The notes: generated by a model not told the origin, from the letters alone. Positions 22,999-35,080 are shown, counted from the first letter of the stretch. The stretch: 59,264 bases of DNA from Fomitopsis serialis (GCF_022376445.1 NW_025955201.1:1-59264); one strand, 5' to 3'. Program-made: numbers and translations.

Positions 22999-23266
22999 GA
23001 TATATACGCGCAGCGCTTGAGTATAGGCTGCGATGCTCGAATTTCAGAACTCGGGGAGACGACCGATGGGTAGGTGAAGACGCGAGGACGAGGAGGACGA
23101 GGAGGACAGCTGGATGTAGCGGTAAGCGCCGATACTCGATCACTTTACGTATTTGATAATTTGTGACTTCCGACTACATTGTCACACGAGCGTGACGAAA
23201 ATCCCGGGCCACTCTTGCTTGGCTCAACGCTCGTTGCTCGCTGCCCAACAGGCTCTCCCCGCTATT
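22999..23266. promoter_or_regulatory. Bidirectional promoter between zf-HIT and Dbp9-like genes
   Basis: A 268-bp interval separates two divergent start codons. It includes a (GAGGAC)n-like purine run at 23076-23106 and is the only space for both promoters. Confidence 0.55.
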
Positions 23267-25484
23267 ATGCCTCCCGATGCACGCCTGACAGACCGCAAGA
23301 CCTCCTTCGCCTCCTTCTCCCATATCCTCGATGCCCGCATCCTGCGCGCCCTCGCCGACATGGGTTTTGCCCGCCCGACCCTCGTCCAATCCAAGGCGAT
23401 CCCTCTCGCCCTCGAGAACAGAGACATCCTCGCCCGCGCACGGACTGGAAGTGGAAAGACGGCTGCGTACTGCATTCCCGTGGTGCAGAAGGTGTTAAAT
23501 GCTAAAGCTGTGGGTATGCATCTGACATACGGTGTGCATCGTCCCGAAGACTGACTCCCGACGTAGGGCATACCTGCTGAGGACAGCTCGAGACAGGCAA
23601 CTCGAGCACTGATTCTTGTTCCCACCCGCGAGCTCTCAGAGCAAGTATACACGCATCTCAATACCTTGCTTGCGTATTGCGAGAAGGAAGTGACGGTGGC
23701 CAATGCGTCCACGGCGAGCTCTACACAGCTACAAAAGTATGTTTGTCTGTTCTTCTCGGCCGTTCTCAACCTTGTCTCTGTATAGATCCCTCCTCTCCGA
23801 TCATCCTGACATCGTGATTGCGACACCCTCCCGCGCACTCGCCCTCGTCCAATCAAAAACACTGTCACTGACATCCCTCGACACCCTCGTGATTGACGAG
23901 GCAGATCTCATCCTCTCATATGGGCACGACACAGACATCCGCGCGCTGCTCTCCGGCGGGCACCTCCCGCGTGTGTTCCAGTCCTTCCTGATGAGCGCGA
24001 CTATGACCGAGGACGTCGAAGCGCTCAAGGGCCTCGCGCTCCGCAGCCCGGCCATCCTGAAGCTCGAGGAGGATGAGGAGGAACATAATCTAGCCCAGTT
24101 CAGCGTGCGCTGCAGCGAGGTCGACAAGTTCCTCCTGACGTACGTCGTCCTGAAGCTCAAGCTCGTGAAGGGCAAGTGTCTCATCTTCGTCAACGACGTC
24201 GAGCGCTGCTACCGCGTGAAGCTGTTCTTGGAGCAGTTTGGTATCAAGAGTTGTGTGCTCAACTCGGAGCTGCCGCTCAATTCCAGGTTGGCTGTTCGCT
24301 GTGAAGTAGTGCTCAGGATGCCTGACGTTCTATCCTAGATATCACGTCGTGCAGGAGTTCAACAAGGGCGTGTATGATTACATCATCGCATCCGACGAGA
24401 GTGCGAGGCAGTCAGAACAGGACTCGGATGAGGAGGAAGAGCCGACGGGCGACGGTGAGGATGTAGTCGAGGAGGGCGGAGATGCAGCTGAAGACGATGA
24501 GTGTAAGCGACATCCGTTCCCCCCGCGTAGGACGAGCGTCTCACGATTCACAGTCACCACCACCCAACGCGAACAACCGACCGCATCCACCTCGTCCTCC
24601 AAGCCCACCCAAAAGCGCAAGCGCTCGCCGTCTCCCTCCGCAAGCAAAGACGACGCCAGCAAGTCGAGCAAGCGGAAGAAGAAGGGCAAGCACGCGCGCC
24701 ACGCGGAGTACGGCGTCGCGCGGGGCGTAGACTTCATCGACGTCGCGTGCGTGCTCAACTTCGACCTCCCGCGGTCCGCGCGCGCATACACGCACCGCGT
24801 CGGGCGCACGGCGCGCGCGGGCCGGACGGGTATCGCGCTCTCATACGTCGTCCCCCGCGAGCAGGTCGGGAAGAGCAAGGTCGTGGGGAACGTGCCCGGC
24901 ACGGAGCGCGACGAGGAGGTGTGGGCGCGCATTGAAAGGCGGGAGAAGGAGAAGGGGAGGGAAATGAAGGAGTACAAATTTGATATGAAGCAGGTGGAGG
25001 CGTTCCGGTATAGGATGGAGGACGCGCTGAGGGCGGTCACGAGGGCGGCGGTGAGGGAGGCGAGGATCAAGGAGCTGAAGTCGGAGATCTTGAACTCGGA
25101 CAAGCTGAAGGTGGGTGGGAGCGTGCCCTCGAGGGATTGTGACATCTGAACGAACTTACAATTTCATCTTGATAGGCCCACTTCGAGGACAACCCACGCG
25201 ATCTGGAGTACCTCAGGCACGACAAGCCGCTCCACCCTACACGCGTGCAGCCGCACATGAAGCACGTACCAAAATACCTGTTGCCTCGCATCGCGCCTGT
25301 GCCCGGCGCCGAAGCTGCTGAGGGATCGACAACCGGGGAAGGCGGCGAGGGATTCGTGCCCTTCAACAAAAATGGCGCACGAGGAAGGGGCAGAGGCAGG
25401 GGGCGGGGCGGTAGAGGCGGCAGGGGAGGTTCCGCTGGAAGGGGACGGAAAAAAGCCGACCCGTTGAAGAAGTTCGGGCGATAG
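23267..25484 (+). CDS. DBP9: DEAD-box RNA helicase, Dbp9/DDX56-like
   Basis: ATP-dependent RNA helicase of 60S ribosomal subunit assembly, expected in the nucleolus. The start at 23267 gives MPPDARLTD. Motifs in order: Q-motif region ([22 protein letters not shown]), motif [12 protein letters not shown], Ia PTRELSEQ, Ib TPSRAL, motif II DEAD (VIDEADLIL), motif [26 protein letters not shown], then the subfamily-typical acidic and Lys-rich insertion (about 24,390-24,700) before [18 protein letters not shown] and motif [15 protein letters not shown]. The C-terminal exons end with a GRGRGRGG tail and KKFGR, stop at 25484. Introns at about 23512-23565, 23737-23784, 24286-24338 and 25111-25175. The acidic insertion between motifs IV and V supports Dbp9 over other DEAD-box proteins. 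Confidence 0.93.
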
Positions 25485-25845
25485 AGCTGGTTTGGAGTCG
25501 TCCTTGTCTATCCCTGGTCTTTCCTGTAGTCATACATAGTTGGCATCGTGACGTCCCATCCGACTCACATTAATTCAGAGTCCGTACGAACAGCAACAGA
25601 GGTTCGACGGACTATGCATGTCCCTCCCATTCGGCAGAGGCTGGGAATACAACCGCTTGGATGCAAATTTGTCGAAAGGAGACATCGCAGCTTAAAAGAC
25701 ACTAATGGTTCATACACCAGACCCAGAGAAGATGCAATAATACATACAATGGTTACCAGGACAAGACCGGCACGAAGTACAGGTAGATGCTACGGCTATA
25801 TGTAATACTGTCCGAATAAGTTATGAGGAACATCGCAGCAGCGCT
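25485..25845. other. Convergent 3' region
   Basis: The 3' flanks of the helicase (plus strand) and kinase (minus strand). No gene is seen. Confidence 0.5.
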
Positions 25846-28682
25846 CTAACGTTTCGCGCTACTCGATACTTGACCCAAACGGTGTTCGATACCTGCGATA
25901 TCTCGCATGAGGAGGGTAAATCGACGATCGAAGTCGTCTAACATGTCGTACGACAGGCTCGTACTCGCTGCGTAGCTTGTTGCGTTGCTCGCGTGAGCGG
26001 CTGTGTCGGTCCTGGGCGGCTTGTCTCTACGCGCCATGCCTTGGGCATCGGAGACCACCTTCACGACTTCGTCTTTTCGCATATTTGTGCGGTGGGGAGC
26101 TTCAGATGTCGCTGTGGGTGGTGGTGGTGGTGGCCGCGGAGGAGGTACAGGTAGAGACAGAGGAGGAGGAGGGAACGAGGGCGACAGTGGTGACAAGGCT
26201 GGTTTTGAATCCTCGTGGCTCCGCGACCCGCCAACCCGGAGCAGCGGCAGATAAAAGCTCGTCGCTGTCGGCGTCTGGCTCCGCTTCGACAACATCGATA
26301 GGGCCGAGCCAGGGCGCGGACTCGGGCTGGGGCTTGGCGGGATATCCGAGTCGACGTCGGAGAGGCTCACGTCGGGGATGAGCAGCTCTTGCGAGGCTAT
26401 CGACGCCGAGCCGGACCCCGAGCGCGATAGAAGCGACGTGCCGAACGTGTCGTCCGCCGTCGACTGAGATTGCGACGGGCCTGCATCGGGCTTGTACGAC
26501 ACCACACCCGCGGCACCCACAACCGCGACGGACGTGTCGAAGCGGAGCTCCTTCAGCGCAGACCCGCCGGCTGCGCTCGCAGTGCGCGAGCGTGGGAGCG
26601 AGCCGACCGCGCGGGGCTTGCGCCCGCTCTCGAGAACCTTCTTGCGTGCACTCTGTCCTACGCAGTCGACCAGCTGCTTGAGCGCCTCGCGATCGGAGAC
26701 GGTGCGCCGAGGTGCGGTGCGGCGGATGGTGCTTGCACGGGGGAGGGTGCCGAAGGGCGTGAGCATGCTCGGTCTGATTGGCGTGGCGAAGGGGTAGCGG
26801 TTGCTGGACATGGGCGTGCTTTGCACCGCACTGGGAGGGCCGAATGGTGTGGGAGGTACTCCGAGACGGTGCAGAGGACGCGGAGTGTTGACGTCTGCGC
26901 TGGCCGGTTCCGATGGCGAGAACCCCTGTGCTGGCACGTCGAAAGCATCTTTTTGGGGACCCCAGGAGAACCCAATGAAGGTGGTGGAAGGTTGGTCGCG
27001 CAAGATAGAACGACTTGGGGTCTGCGCATGAGATGGCGTTGAACTTGGATGCAGGGAAGCACCCGCATTAGACAGAGGAGAGGATTGGAAGAGGGCAGAG
27101 AAAGCGAAATGTCGTGATTGGGATGGGTCCTGCGGCGAGCTCATGTTTGTCATTTCTACAGGTGCTACTGGGGTGGTGTAAGTGAACTGAGGAGTGTGGA
27201 GGTCATCCGGCTGAGTCTCTTGTGAACAGACATAATGTCAGCCACAATGCAAATGCTGAAAAATAGCTACGAACTTTCATGGAGGTGCAGCCAATCGACT
27301 CCTGCAAAGAATGGGTGCTGCTGAATCTCGTCTATGGCCGCCCGGCCCAGACGCAATTCCGCATCTGTCAGTAATCTAGAGACACGTCAGCTCCGCGCAA
27401 AAACGAAGAACTTCCATACGCACCTTCGCACGAAATCTTGAAAATCAAGTGTTATCACAGACGAGGATGGAAAGCGTAGACTTCTCTACTCCTGTGCTGT
27501 CAGCGTACAACCTACGCAGAAAACCGGACAAGCTACCCACATGATGGTCAGTAATCTTCATGTACGTCTTGCGTATATCCTTAGCAAAGAACGGCGCGAC
27601 ACCATATGCCATTTCGTACAGCATCGCCCCCATGCTCCACCAGTCCGTCTCCCTACCATATCCTTCGCCGTAGCTATTGAGCGACGTCTGGGCATCGGAC
27701 ATCTCGAGAGCTACGAGGACTTCCTCGTGCACTTGTAGAATCTCTGGCGAGATGTAGTCACAAGTACCCACGGGGACCAAGCAGTTGTGCTTCGCGACGC
27801 GCTGACTGCCGTCCGATTGAGTGGCAAGGAGTGGTGCAGCAGAGCCGAAATCGATCAATAGGAGATGTGCAGTAGGCTTGAGCACAAAGTTGTGGGGTTT
27901 GATATCTCTGGAATCCGTGATGAGATGGTCTGGTTGTGCAGAAAGCGAGAGATCTTGCGTATCCTTACCGATGTACGAACCCCTGCGAGTGGCACCAATG
28001 TATAGCACTGACTATCTGGGGAGCCCACCAGCGCAGATCCGGTTCCGATATCTTACCGTCGTACGGACTAGACTCGAGCACGTCCCAGAGCGTCCCGCCC
28101 TCCGCATAATCCATGACGAGGTTCAGATGCGTGGGGGTTTGAAATGCGCACAAGAGATACGGTGCCCACTCGGTCCTCGTTTTGCGTGCTTGCAGAAGAA
28201 TGTCTCGCTCAAATTGCGGGGAGCATTGCTACAAAAGGTGTCAACTACGGCTAGCGAGGTTAATCGGGAGCTGACATGCATCGTGTGTTTTGAGGGCGAA
28301 CCGTTTCTCTGTTGACTTGCGTACATAGACTCGGCCATCCAGCCGGCAAGTCACAACGTCAATCTCATAGCGGCAAAACTAAGCAAGTAGCAGAGGAATT
28401 GCGAAGCAGACGACTCACAACACCGTACTGGCCGTACTCCAGTGTGCCCACAACGTCTAGGTCCTTGTCCGTGAAGCGTAAAACATCAACTTGAGTGGTT
28501 TTCGCTACAAATTCCCGTCAGATAGCGTGTTCAGTTTGAAGCTAAGTGAACATACACGTCTTTCCGATTACGCTCTGGCCATGGAGGATACGGTCCATGG
28601 CGAGTGCTTCGGCGTCCTCGTCGCCATCGCCGTTCAACAGTTCCGCCAGCCGAGATTTCCGCTTCTGCCATGATGAAGACAT
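25846..28682 (-). CDS. AGC-family protein kinase, DMPK/NDR-like, with long disordered C-terminal region
   Basis: The start at 28682 gives MSSSWQKRKSRLAELL. The N-lobe follows after the first intron (FTDKDLDVVGTLEYGQYGVV, glycine-rich loop). Then come the hinge (LNLVMDYAEGGTLWD), catalytic loop VHRDIKPHN, DFG loop IDFGSA, activation segment GTCDYISPEIL, an insertion, and RETDWWSMGAMLYEMAYG. The AGC-tail element is HPFFAGVDW (about 27290-27330). The last exon, from about 27270 to 25846, adds some 470 residues rich in Pro/Ser with FIGFSWGP and a final helix FTLLMRDIAGIEHRLGQV. The catalytic Asp and DFG Asp are present, so it should be active. Basidiomycete AGC/DMPK kinases with this tail are probably linked to cytokinesis or polarity; that is inference. 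Many short introns. Confidence 0.85.
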
Positions 28683-29196
28683 AGACCCTCATTGAGACAA
28701 GGCAGAAAGCGCGCAGACGGGTCGCCGTATCGTACAAAGTCGCTGTGAGCAACAGATTGCCTTCGACCTGTCACCCCGAGTCGAGACGACGAGTTGTTGA
28801 ATTCAACCACGTGATCGCGAGTGGCTTGCCGCTCAAGAGGAGGCTCCGATTTCCACGGGTTTCGCGGTCGCTACCGTGACTCTTGCGGAGAGTACGACTA
28901 CATATGTACTGCTGCAGTACTGTTCGGTCTTCGTAGTCCTCGGTATCAGCAACAATACTTACCGGCCCTTCTCATTCTCATGGGAATGCTCGTGGTATGT
29001 TCCGCATCCTCCCTGGGACTGTTGACCTAGAGGTTCTGACTACGCGCAGGCCGACTCGGGCTCGGATTCGCGGCATGCATACTTGCGTCTACACTCGGCA
29101 TGCGACCGTCGGTGCGCCAGCTATGTATAAAGAGGTCGACATTCCATTCGGTTTCTCCGTCCCAAGTAGCCTCCCTCAGCTCGAATCGCGTCTGTC
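28683..29196. other. Divergent promoter region
   Basis: The space between the kinase start and the dienelactone hydrolase start. A 70-codon frame at 28821-29030 has a hydrophobic end but no other support. Confidence 0.4.
29124..29131 (+). promoter_or_regulatory. TATA box of the dienelactone hydrolase gene
   Basis: GTATAAAG, about 66 bp before the ATG at 29197. Confidence 0.5.
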
Positions 29197-30045
29197 ATGG
29201 CTTGTGCCGAATGTACCAGCGGTAGCATCCACTCCGGGACGCCGGTCGGGAAGGAGATCACGCTCGGCGGCCTCCAGAGCTACGTGACGGGCAACGAGAA
29301 CTCGAAGCGAATCATCGTCTTCGGCACCGACGTCTTTGGATGGCGGCTGCCCAACGCGCGTATTCTCGCGGACAAGTATGCAGCGAAGGATTTCTGGGTG
29401 GTGGTTCCGGACCTCTTCGGTGGTGTGCGGTAACCCGTAGCACAAACTTGCAGCCACCATTGGGCTCATACGTCACGAAACATAGGTTATGAACTGCCCC
29501 GATGGACGCTGACCGCCACTGAGGACACCGACAAGCCTACGCTCAAGCAGATGCTCCTGCGGCCCCTCCTGCTCTTCCTCTTTATTCCCTTCCTCTTCCG
29601 CAACACCAAAGCCTCTCAGACCAACAAGATCAACGGTCTTCTCTCGCACCTCCGCGCGACGCACCCCGAAGCCAAGATCGGGATGGCAGGCTTCTGTTGG
29701 GGTGGCCGCTTTGCGATTACGATGAACCACCTCTTCGACGCGACCGTCGCGGCGCATCCATCGCGCGTCAAGCTCCCTGACGAGCTGCAGGAGGTGACGA
29801 AGCCCATCAGCTTTGCCGTCGCGGGGATGGACAGGCAGTTTGACGCAAAGCGCGGGGATGAGACGGAGGCGCTGCTGCGCAGCAGGGGCTTCAGCGACTT
29901 CGAGGTAGTCGTTTACAAGGGCGCGCATCATGGGTGGACTGTGCGCACGGATATGGCGAATCCGGAGAAGAAGGCGCAGAGGAACCAGGCGAGGGACCAG
30001 GTGTTGAATTGGTTCGAGAAGCATCTGACGGTGGAAGCGACGTGA
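29197..30045 (+). CDS. Dienelactone hydrolase family protein
   Basis: Alpha/beta hydrolase of the DLH family, which hydrolyses dienelactone-type or other small ester substrates. The start at 29197 gives MACAECTSGS. Residues about 35-75 hold IIVFGTDVFGW...VVVPDLFGG. An intron (about 29426-29484) is followed by YELPRW. The nucleophile elbow is GFCWGG, with Cys in place of Ser as in true DLH enzymes. The acid lies in AVAGMDRQFD and the His in GAHHGWTVR. The C-terminus is WFEKHLTVEAT. About 265 residues, usual for fungal members. Cytosolic, as no signal peptide is seen. The hydrophobic run MLLRPLLLFLFIPFLF in the middle is a common helix in this family, not a clear membrane span. Confidence 0.9.
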
Positions 30046-30380
30046 ACTACTGTTCCGTAAGCAACTATAGTGCTCATTCATGACCAGTCATTCTCTCTTC
30101 TGACTCGTGTTTCGTTCTACGTTGTCGATTGTTGCACGTTTCCTCCTTATTCTCCTGTCCTTCGAATCGCTACTTTGATACCAACGTTTGTACTGATCGT
30201 GCGCACACTTCGTCTGTGACTGAAGGCTCAACTATGATCACAATGAATGTAGTTTGGTGGGCAGTTTCGTACACGAATTCTATGCTTCACTAAAAGGCTC
30301 TTGTAGAAAACGTGCTGTAGAAAACGTGCTTGTCGCATTCATGAACATCGCAGGTGTGTCCAGCTCTGTGCCTACACATC
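30046..30380. other. Convergent 3' region
   Basis: The 3' flanks of two converging genes. It includes a 14-base direct repeat (GTAGAAAACGTGCT) at about 30303-30316 and 30317-30330. No gene is seen. Confidence 0.5.
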
Positions 30381-31190
30381 CTATTTATGTAGTATTCCTT
30401 CTATCAACGCACGGCCTCCATCATCCCAGTCATCCCAGCAATGCCCCAGGAAGATAGTAAACCTGCTGTACCCTTCGATCTGCCCATCCTTGTCCTTCTT
30501 CACCTCTGCCTTCTTCATGATCGTCTCTGGCAAGTCGGGGCTGAGGACATACATCCAGCGCAATACTCCTTCCTCCCTGAACCCCATCCGCTTCGCAAGC
30601 CTTACTGACTTGACGTTATTCGGATGCGCGCACCATTGGACACGGCGGAAGCCAAGCCCGGGCAAGGGCGCGTCAGGCTTCTCCAAGCAGTAGCGGAGCA
30701 GCAGCGCGATCGACGTCCGGGCGACGTGCGTGCCCTGGAACTTCGGGAAGATAAGGACGAATCCGAGCTCGGTGCTGAAGTTGGCGGAGGAGGTGTTGTA
30801 GAGCGACATGACCCCCGCGAATTCGCCGTCTTCGCTGTCCTGCGTCGCGCCGCCCGTCTTCCGTGTGCGGTCGAACACGGCGAACATGCACCATTCAGGG
30901 TTCGCGCGGAACCGCTCGAAGAAGGGAATGAGGTCCGTGTATCCCTTTGGGCAGAAGGTATAGAACTGGAACAGCTCTTTAGCTTTCGGCTCGACAATCT
31001 CCCAGTACGTCTTCAAATGGAGGGAAGGGACGAACGGCGCGAGGCGAACCGTAGAGCACGAAAGAGTGTCGAGGTGGATGGGGAATGCGAAATTGACATC
31101 GAAAGGCTCTGTCGAGGACAAGACGGCCTCGACGTCGGGAATAGGGGGTGGTGCGGGCGGCGTGTAGTTGTTCACGAATGTCTTCGACAT
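30381..31190 (-). CDS. GNAT N-acetyltransferase, RimJ/RimL type (paralogue A)
   Basis: Single-exon gene of 269 codons, starting MSKTFVNNYTPP at 31190. The N-terminal half has TVRLAPFVPSLH, the typical first strand of RimJ/RimL-type acetyltransferases. The acetyl-CoA site region is LGFVLIFPKFQGTHVARTS, followed by LGFRRVQWCAHPNNVKS and LAKRMGFREEGVLRW, the hallmark late helix and strand of this type. It should transfer acetyl from acetyl-CoA to an unknown amine. It is a clear paralogue of the gene at 49059-49880: both begin M-S-x-x-FVNN and match at perhaps half of positions by eye. Both lack introns, unlike most neighbours. Confidence 0.88.
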   Translation of the reverse strand: MSKTFVNNYTPPAPPPIPDVEAVLSSTEPFDVNFAFPIHLDTLSCSTVRLAPFVPSLHLKTYWEIVEPKAKELFQFYTFCPKGYTDLIPFFERFRANPEWCMFAVFDRTRKTGGATQDSEDGEFAGVMSLYNTSSANFSTELGFVLIFPKFQGTHVARTSIALLLRYCLEKPDAPLPGLGFRRVQWCAHPNNVKSVRLAKRMGFREEGVLRWMYVLSPDLPETIMKKAEVKKDKDGQIEGYSRFTIFLGHCWDDWDDGGRALIEGILHK

Positions 31191-31986
31191 ACTTCGGTAC
31201 GGGCTGCGCCTGTGAGTGGATGATCGCTAGGATCGACGGTTCGAACCTAGCGGTGCCCTGGATATTGATAACTGGACAGCAGGACGTCTCGCAGTGAGTC
31301 GAGAGCGACGCTAAGGTACAGTCAACTGTGCAAATCGGCACCACGCTCGGCCGCATACATATTGACTGACTCGAATCTGACCGCCATGGTTTAGAGTCTG
31401 TCCCGTTACGCTGGTCCGTCCTCAGCAGGACGGCGCAGCGCACTTGCTTTTTCTCCGTTCCCGTTTCCGCCGGAGCGCCGCAACGGCATCCCGGTCAGAT
31501 TCTCAAACATCGCTTGGTATACTCTCGAGCTCAATCGAACGCCTTACTTATAGTTGGACTGTCGTGGGTAGCGACGCAGCGGCAATGCGCCCAACTTGAG
31601 TCCGAGAGCTCGACTCATCCGTTCTGAATTGTCTATTCAAGATCATGTATGTATGTACCTGGCAGGTGGTGTCTGTCGGCTTCAGATCGCATCAGATCGA
31701 TGTCACTGGCAGTGGCAAGAAAGGACTCTACCGTGACCATCTACTAACCTGACGTTGTCTCAACGTATCGGTTCTTGGGCTCCATCCTGCAAGGTATGTT
31801 CGATATTTCGAGCTTGTAGCGTACCGCCGCAGCTTGAATTCCCACAAACTCAGAACGATCATATCGTCGCGCTCCCTGGTTCATATACCCCTTAAATTGC
31901 TTGGATCCTATACTGGTGGGTTGCTACAGTCTTCGACAATGCACGACATGAACTCATCTTCGTGCCATGATGTAGAATTTAGATTG
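31191..31986. other. Intergenic region
   Basis: Upstream space of the GNAT gene and of the F-box pseudogene. A plus-strand frame from 31834 runs in phase into the F-box ORF and may be 5' leader. Nothing else is recognised. Confidence 0.4.
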
Positions 31987-33395
31987 ATGGCCCGATCCGT
32001 CATGGTCAATATACCACTCGAAATTCATCAGGAGATCGTTCATGATCTATCGGGAGCATGAAGACACTGAAGGCGTGCAGTCTATTAGTATGTCGCGCAT
32101 GGCTCCCGTCGACCCGAAGTCACCTATTCAGAGCGGTGGAGTTGTCATCGGATCAGGCTTCTAGGGACTTCAAAGCTGTCGTCAAGAAGTCAGCCACAGC
32201 AGGATCAAACATCGCACGCTACGTCCGGGATGTGACGCTCAGCGATCTCAAACTGAACATGGATAACTGTGCACCCGATGTCGTTGCGTCATCCCTGGCG
32301 ATTCATCAATTGTTCTCGCTGCTCCTCTACGTCAAAGCTCTTTCGTTGGACCACATTGAGTGGAATCCGGGTACCGACCCGATGCTTGTCTCCTACTTCC
32401 CTATCCCCACTTTGACCACCCTGTCGTTTTAGGGTTCGACCCTCGAATCTCCATGCAACCTACTTCAACTAGCTGCATCGTTTCCCCGTCTATCGGACCT
32501 CTCAATGTCCTACATGAAATGGCGAAGCTTCGACTTCATCGAACCGCCTCAACTAGGGCTTTCCGATGCTCACGCAACCATTCGCCTGGATTCGCTGAAA
32601 GTATATAAATCGTTCAACGCCCGTGGACTTTTGCGCGGTCTACTCGCGCGGCCATTCGATACGCGGCTGACGAGGCTCGAATGGGAGCTGTTGGACTGAG
32701 AACTTCTCGAAGACCACATATTTCGTGACGGTGACGAGTGGGACTCCCGCGAACGCGATGAACCGCCTCTCTTGTCTGCCGTTTTGCAGAAATCTGGTTC
32801 CGCTCTCAAGGAGCTTCGCTTGGGTTCTCACTATGAGCAGATCTGTGCGTGTTTCTCTCCATGAGCTTGCAGAGATGTAGACATAACATCAATTTCTCCA
32901 GTCCTGGAATCCATCGACATATCGCAGAACGCCATGATACAGACGCTCGGCCTCAATGCAACCAGAACTACGGATGCTAACGCTGTCTCGGATGAGACTG
33001 CGGTAGACTTCGTCCCTCAATTCCTAAGTAGTATCCAGTCTCAGGACATGCGCCAAGTGCATCTTCGATTCGGCATCTTTGACTGGTACACAATGGAAGG
33101 CTGGTGGTTCCTGGACTGGGAAGAGGTCGACACGGCGCTCGTGTCTCTTCGGAAGCGATGCCCCCTCATGTCGGTCAGTTTTCACTTCACGTTCGTTCCC
33201 GCTGCAGGATACTACGATGTATCCGAGGACGAGTTGTCGAGTCTTCCCGAAATTTTTGACGAGGTAGTGAGCCGGCTGCGGTCCGAGCTCCTCGTCCGAT
33301 CTATCGCTGCAGAATTACCTGTTCACGTAGCATGCCGGTTGGTCCAGGCAGACGACGTCAAAGCAGATGGTGAAGCACAGGGCATGTGGCTGTAG
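31987..33395 (+). pseudogene. F-box protein gene with three disabling lesions
   Basis: Agaricomycete F-box/LRR-like protein (SCF ubiquitin-ligase substrate receptor family). The F-box opens with NIPLEIHQEIVHDLSG and continues, one frame over, with MKTLKACSLLVCRAWLP. The break near 32055 fits loss of one base. The body then stays open but for an in-frame TAG at 32430-32432 and an in-frame TGA at 32697-32699. The reading continues in the same frame on both sides (ESPCNLLQLAASFPRLSDL after the first; ELLEDHIFRDGDEW after the second). An intron (about 32848-32902) leads to an undamaged last exon ending GMWL at 33395. The substitutions fit C-to-T and G-to-A changes. It is probably a recent pseudogene. 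Allele or assembly errors are the alternative. Confidence 0.75.
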
Positions 33396-33689
33396 TCCGT
33401 AAATCTGGACGCGAAGGTTAGCTTTCGTTCGTCACCTACACATGACGGGGCATTATTCTGAAACGATAGCCAGAAAAGAGATACTCGCGCTACCCCCTGA
33501 AGGATTCTGCGGCCTTCCCGCTGTATTTCACTCATTGGTGGCATTCCTAGCAGCCGCGGCGTAAGCTGATCCATTTATTAAATTGTGCTGTGACCGCCAT
33601 AGGACTTTGTTTCATTGCTATGCATTCTCTGAGTGGCCCTGGTATACAGCTTCGAGGCATTCTATGTAAGATGGCGATGTACGCCCAGA
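33396..33689. other. Convergent 3' region
   Basis: A short space between the F-box pseudogene end and the alcohol dehydrogenase end. No gene is seen. Confidence 0.5.
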
Positions 33690-35006
33690 CTACGGCATGA
33701 TCACGGCACGGAACCGCGCCGAGGAAAGGGACTCGAGGGCATCATGGGCCTGTTCGAGCGAGAATTTGTTGACCATGACTCTGACACCATTTGCCTTGGC
33801 GAATTTGCAACAATCCTCACTGTCCGCAGCGCTGCCAGCCGGCCACCCGCGAACAGAGGCCCGTTTGTGCAGAAGAGAGACTTCAAAGTGCTTATATTAG
33901 CACCTGAACAATTCAAGGTACTCGACCACGAACTTACTCAGTGGAAGGTTCGTGCCGCCTGGCACGGCAGCCAGAATGAGGATCTCTCCGTTCACAGCTA
34001 GACCTTCCACGAGGCCGGTCATGATATCACTGTTCGGTGCCGTGCAAATGATCAAGGCAGCCCCGCCCAATTTCTGTAGCTCTGCACCCTGGTCGACCTT
34101 GGAGCCGTCCAGATAGAATTCGGCGCCAAGCTGCATAGACAGCTCGGCCTTGGATGGAGACGAAGACAGTGCGACTGTGCGGTAACCCATTGCCTTGGAA
34201 ACTTGGAGAGCTATGTGGCCGAGGCCTCTATTCCCAGGCTATTGCGTTAGCAATGAGTTATTAGATGTGATACGAGGCCCTACCCGATGCCCTGAACGGC
34301 AACTAACTGAAGAGGCTTGCAGGACATGTTGCGAAGTGAATCTGATAGAAATGTAAGTACCGCATTTCGAGTGACTCGATGATACTACTCACTGAAGGTC
34401 GTGACGCCTGCGCACATCAGAGGCGCAGCTTCTGCGGGATCCATACCATCCGGAATCGCAGCGACCGCTTCCCTGCGAAGAGTTATGTACTCTGCGTAGC
34501 CTCCATGGCGAGTGACACCTATTACAAGCACGTTAAAGGATGACGACAAACGCAACACAATAAATGTCACCGTTGATGACCCCATTTTCGCATGTGACGA
34601 AATCGCCCACCGAGCAACGCTTGCACTCGTGACAATGACCGCCATGCCAGCCTGCGCCAACGCGTTGACCGAGCTTCCATTTCTTCTCCGTGTTAGGGAT
34701 GGCCACTACGTCTCCGACGATCTCGTGCCCAGGGACAATGGGATAGGTGGTTCCAGGAAAGACGCCGAGCTTTCCGCTCTCATCGCTAACCGAAGAGACG
34801 TTGGTGAGGAATCAATCCGAATGCGTTGATAGGCCCATCAGTCAGAACAGATGCACGTACCCAGCACATACACCGCAGGCAATAACCTTCACGACAATCT
34901 CGCCCGGTTCAGGGTCGCGCCATTTGAAGGTAATAGGTTTGAGATCGCCGCCTTTCTCCAGGAAAGCGTAGGCCTTGTATGTCTCTGGATGATCGTAAGA
35001 GGGCAT
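33690..35006 (-). CDS. Zinc-dependent alcohol dehydrogenase (MDR superfamily), copy 1
   Basis: Medium-chain NAD(P)-dependent alcohol dehydrogenase. The start at 35006 gives MPSYDHPETYKAY. First exon: EPGEIVVKVIACGVC with the catalytic-zinc Cys. Second: YPIVPGHEIVGDV (zinc His), and HCHECKRCSVGDFVTC with structural-zinc cysteines. Then HGGYAEY, PLMCAGVTT, the Rossmann loop GLGHIALQVSKAMGY, and the NAD-domain strand GGAALIICTAPNS. The last exon reads CKFAKANGVRVMV and ends VIMP at TAG 33690-33692. At least five short introns. It resembles fungal enzymes of the AdhP/NADP-dependent alcohol dehydrogenase group rather than the other ADH in this window. Substrate unknown. Confidence 0.85.
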
Positions 35007-35080
35007 CGAAGGCTTGACTCTGAACGTCGTCGATATCTTTGAGACGATGCAGTGTGTATTGAACCAGGAATCGTACACAC

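Noticed and set aside
25977..27042. Plus-strand frames opposite the kinase C-terminal exon
   Set aside because: They are shadows of the Pro/Ser-rich exon on the minus strand, with no independent support.
31230..31250. GGTTCGAACC, resembling a tRNA B box
   Set aside because: No matching A box at a proper distance on either strand, and no cloverleaf could be formed by eye.
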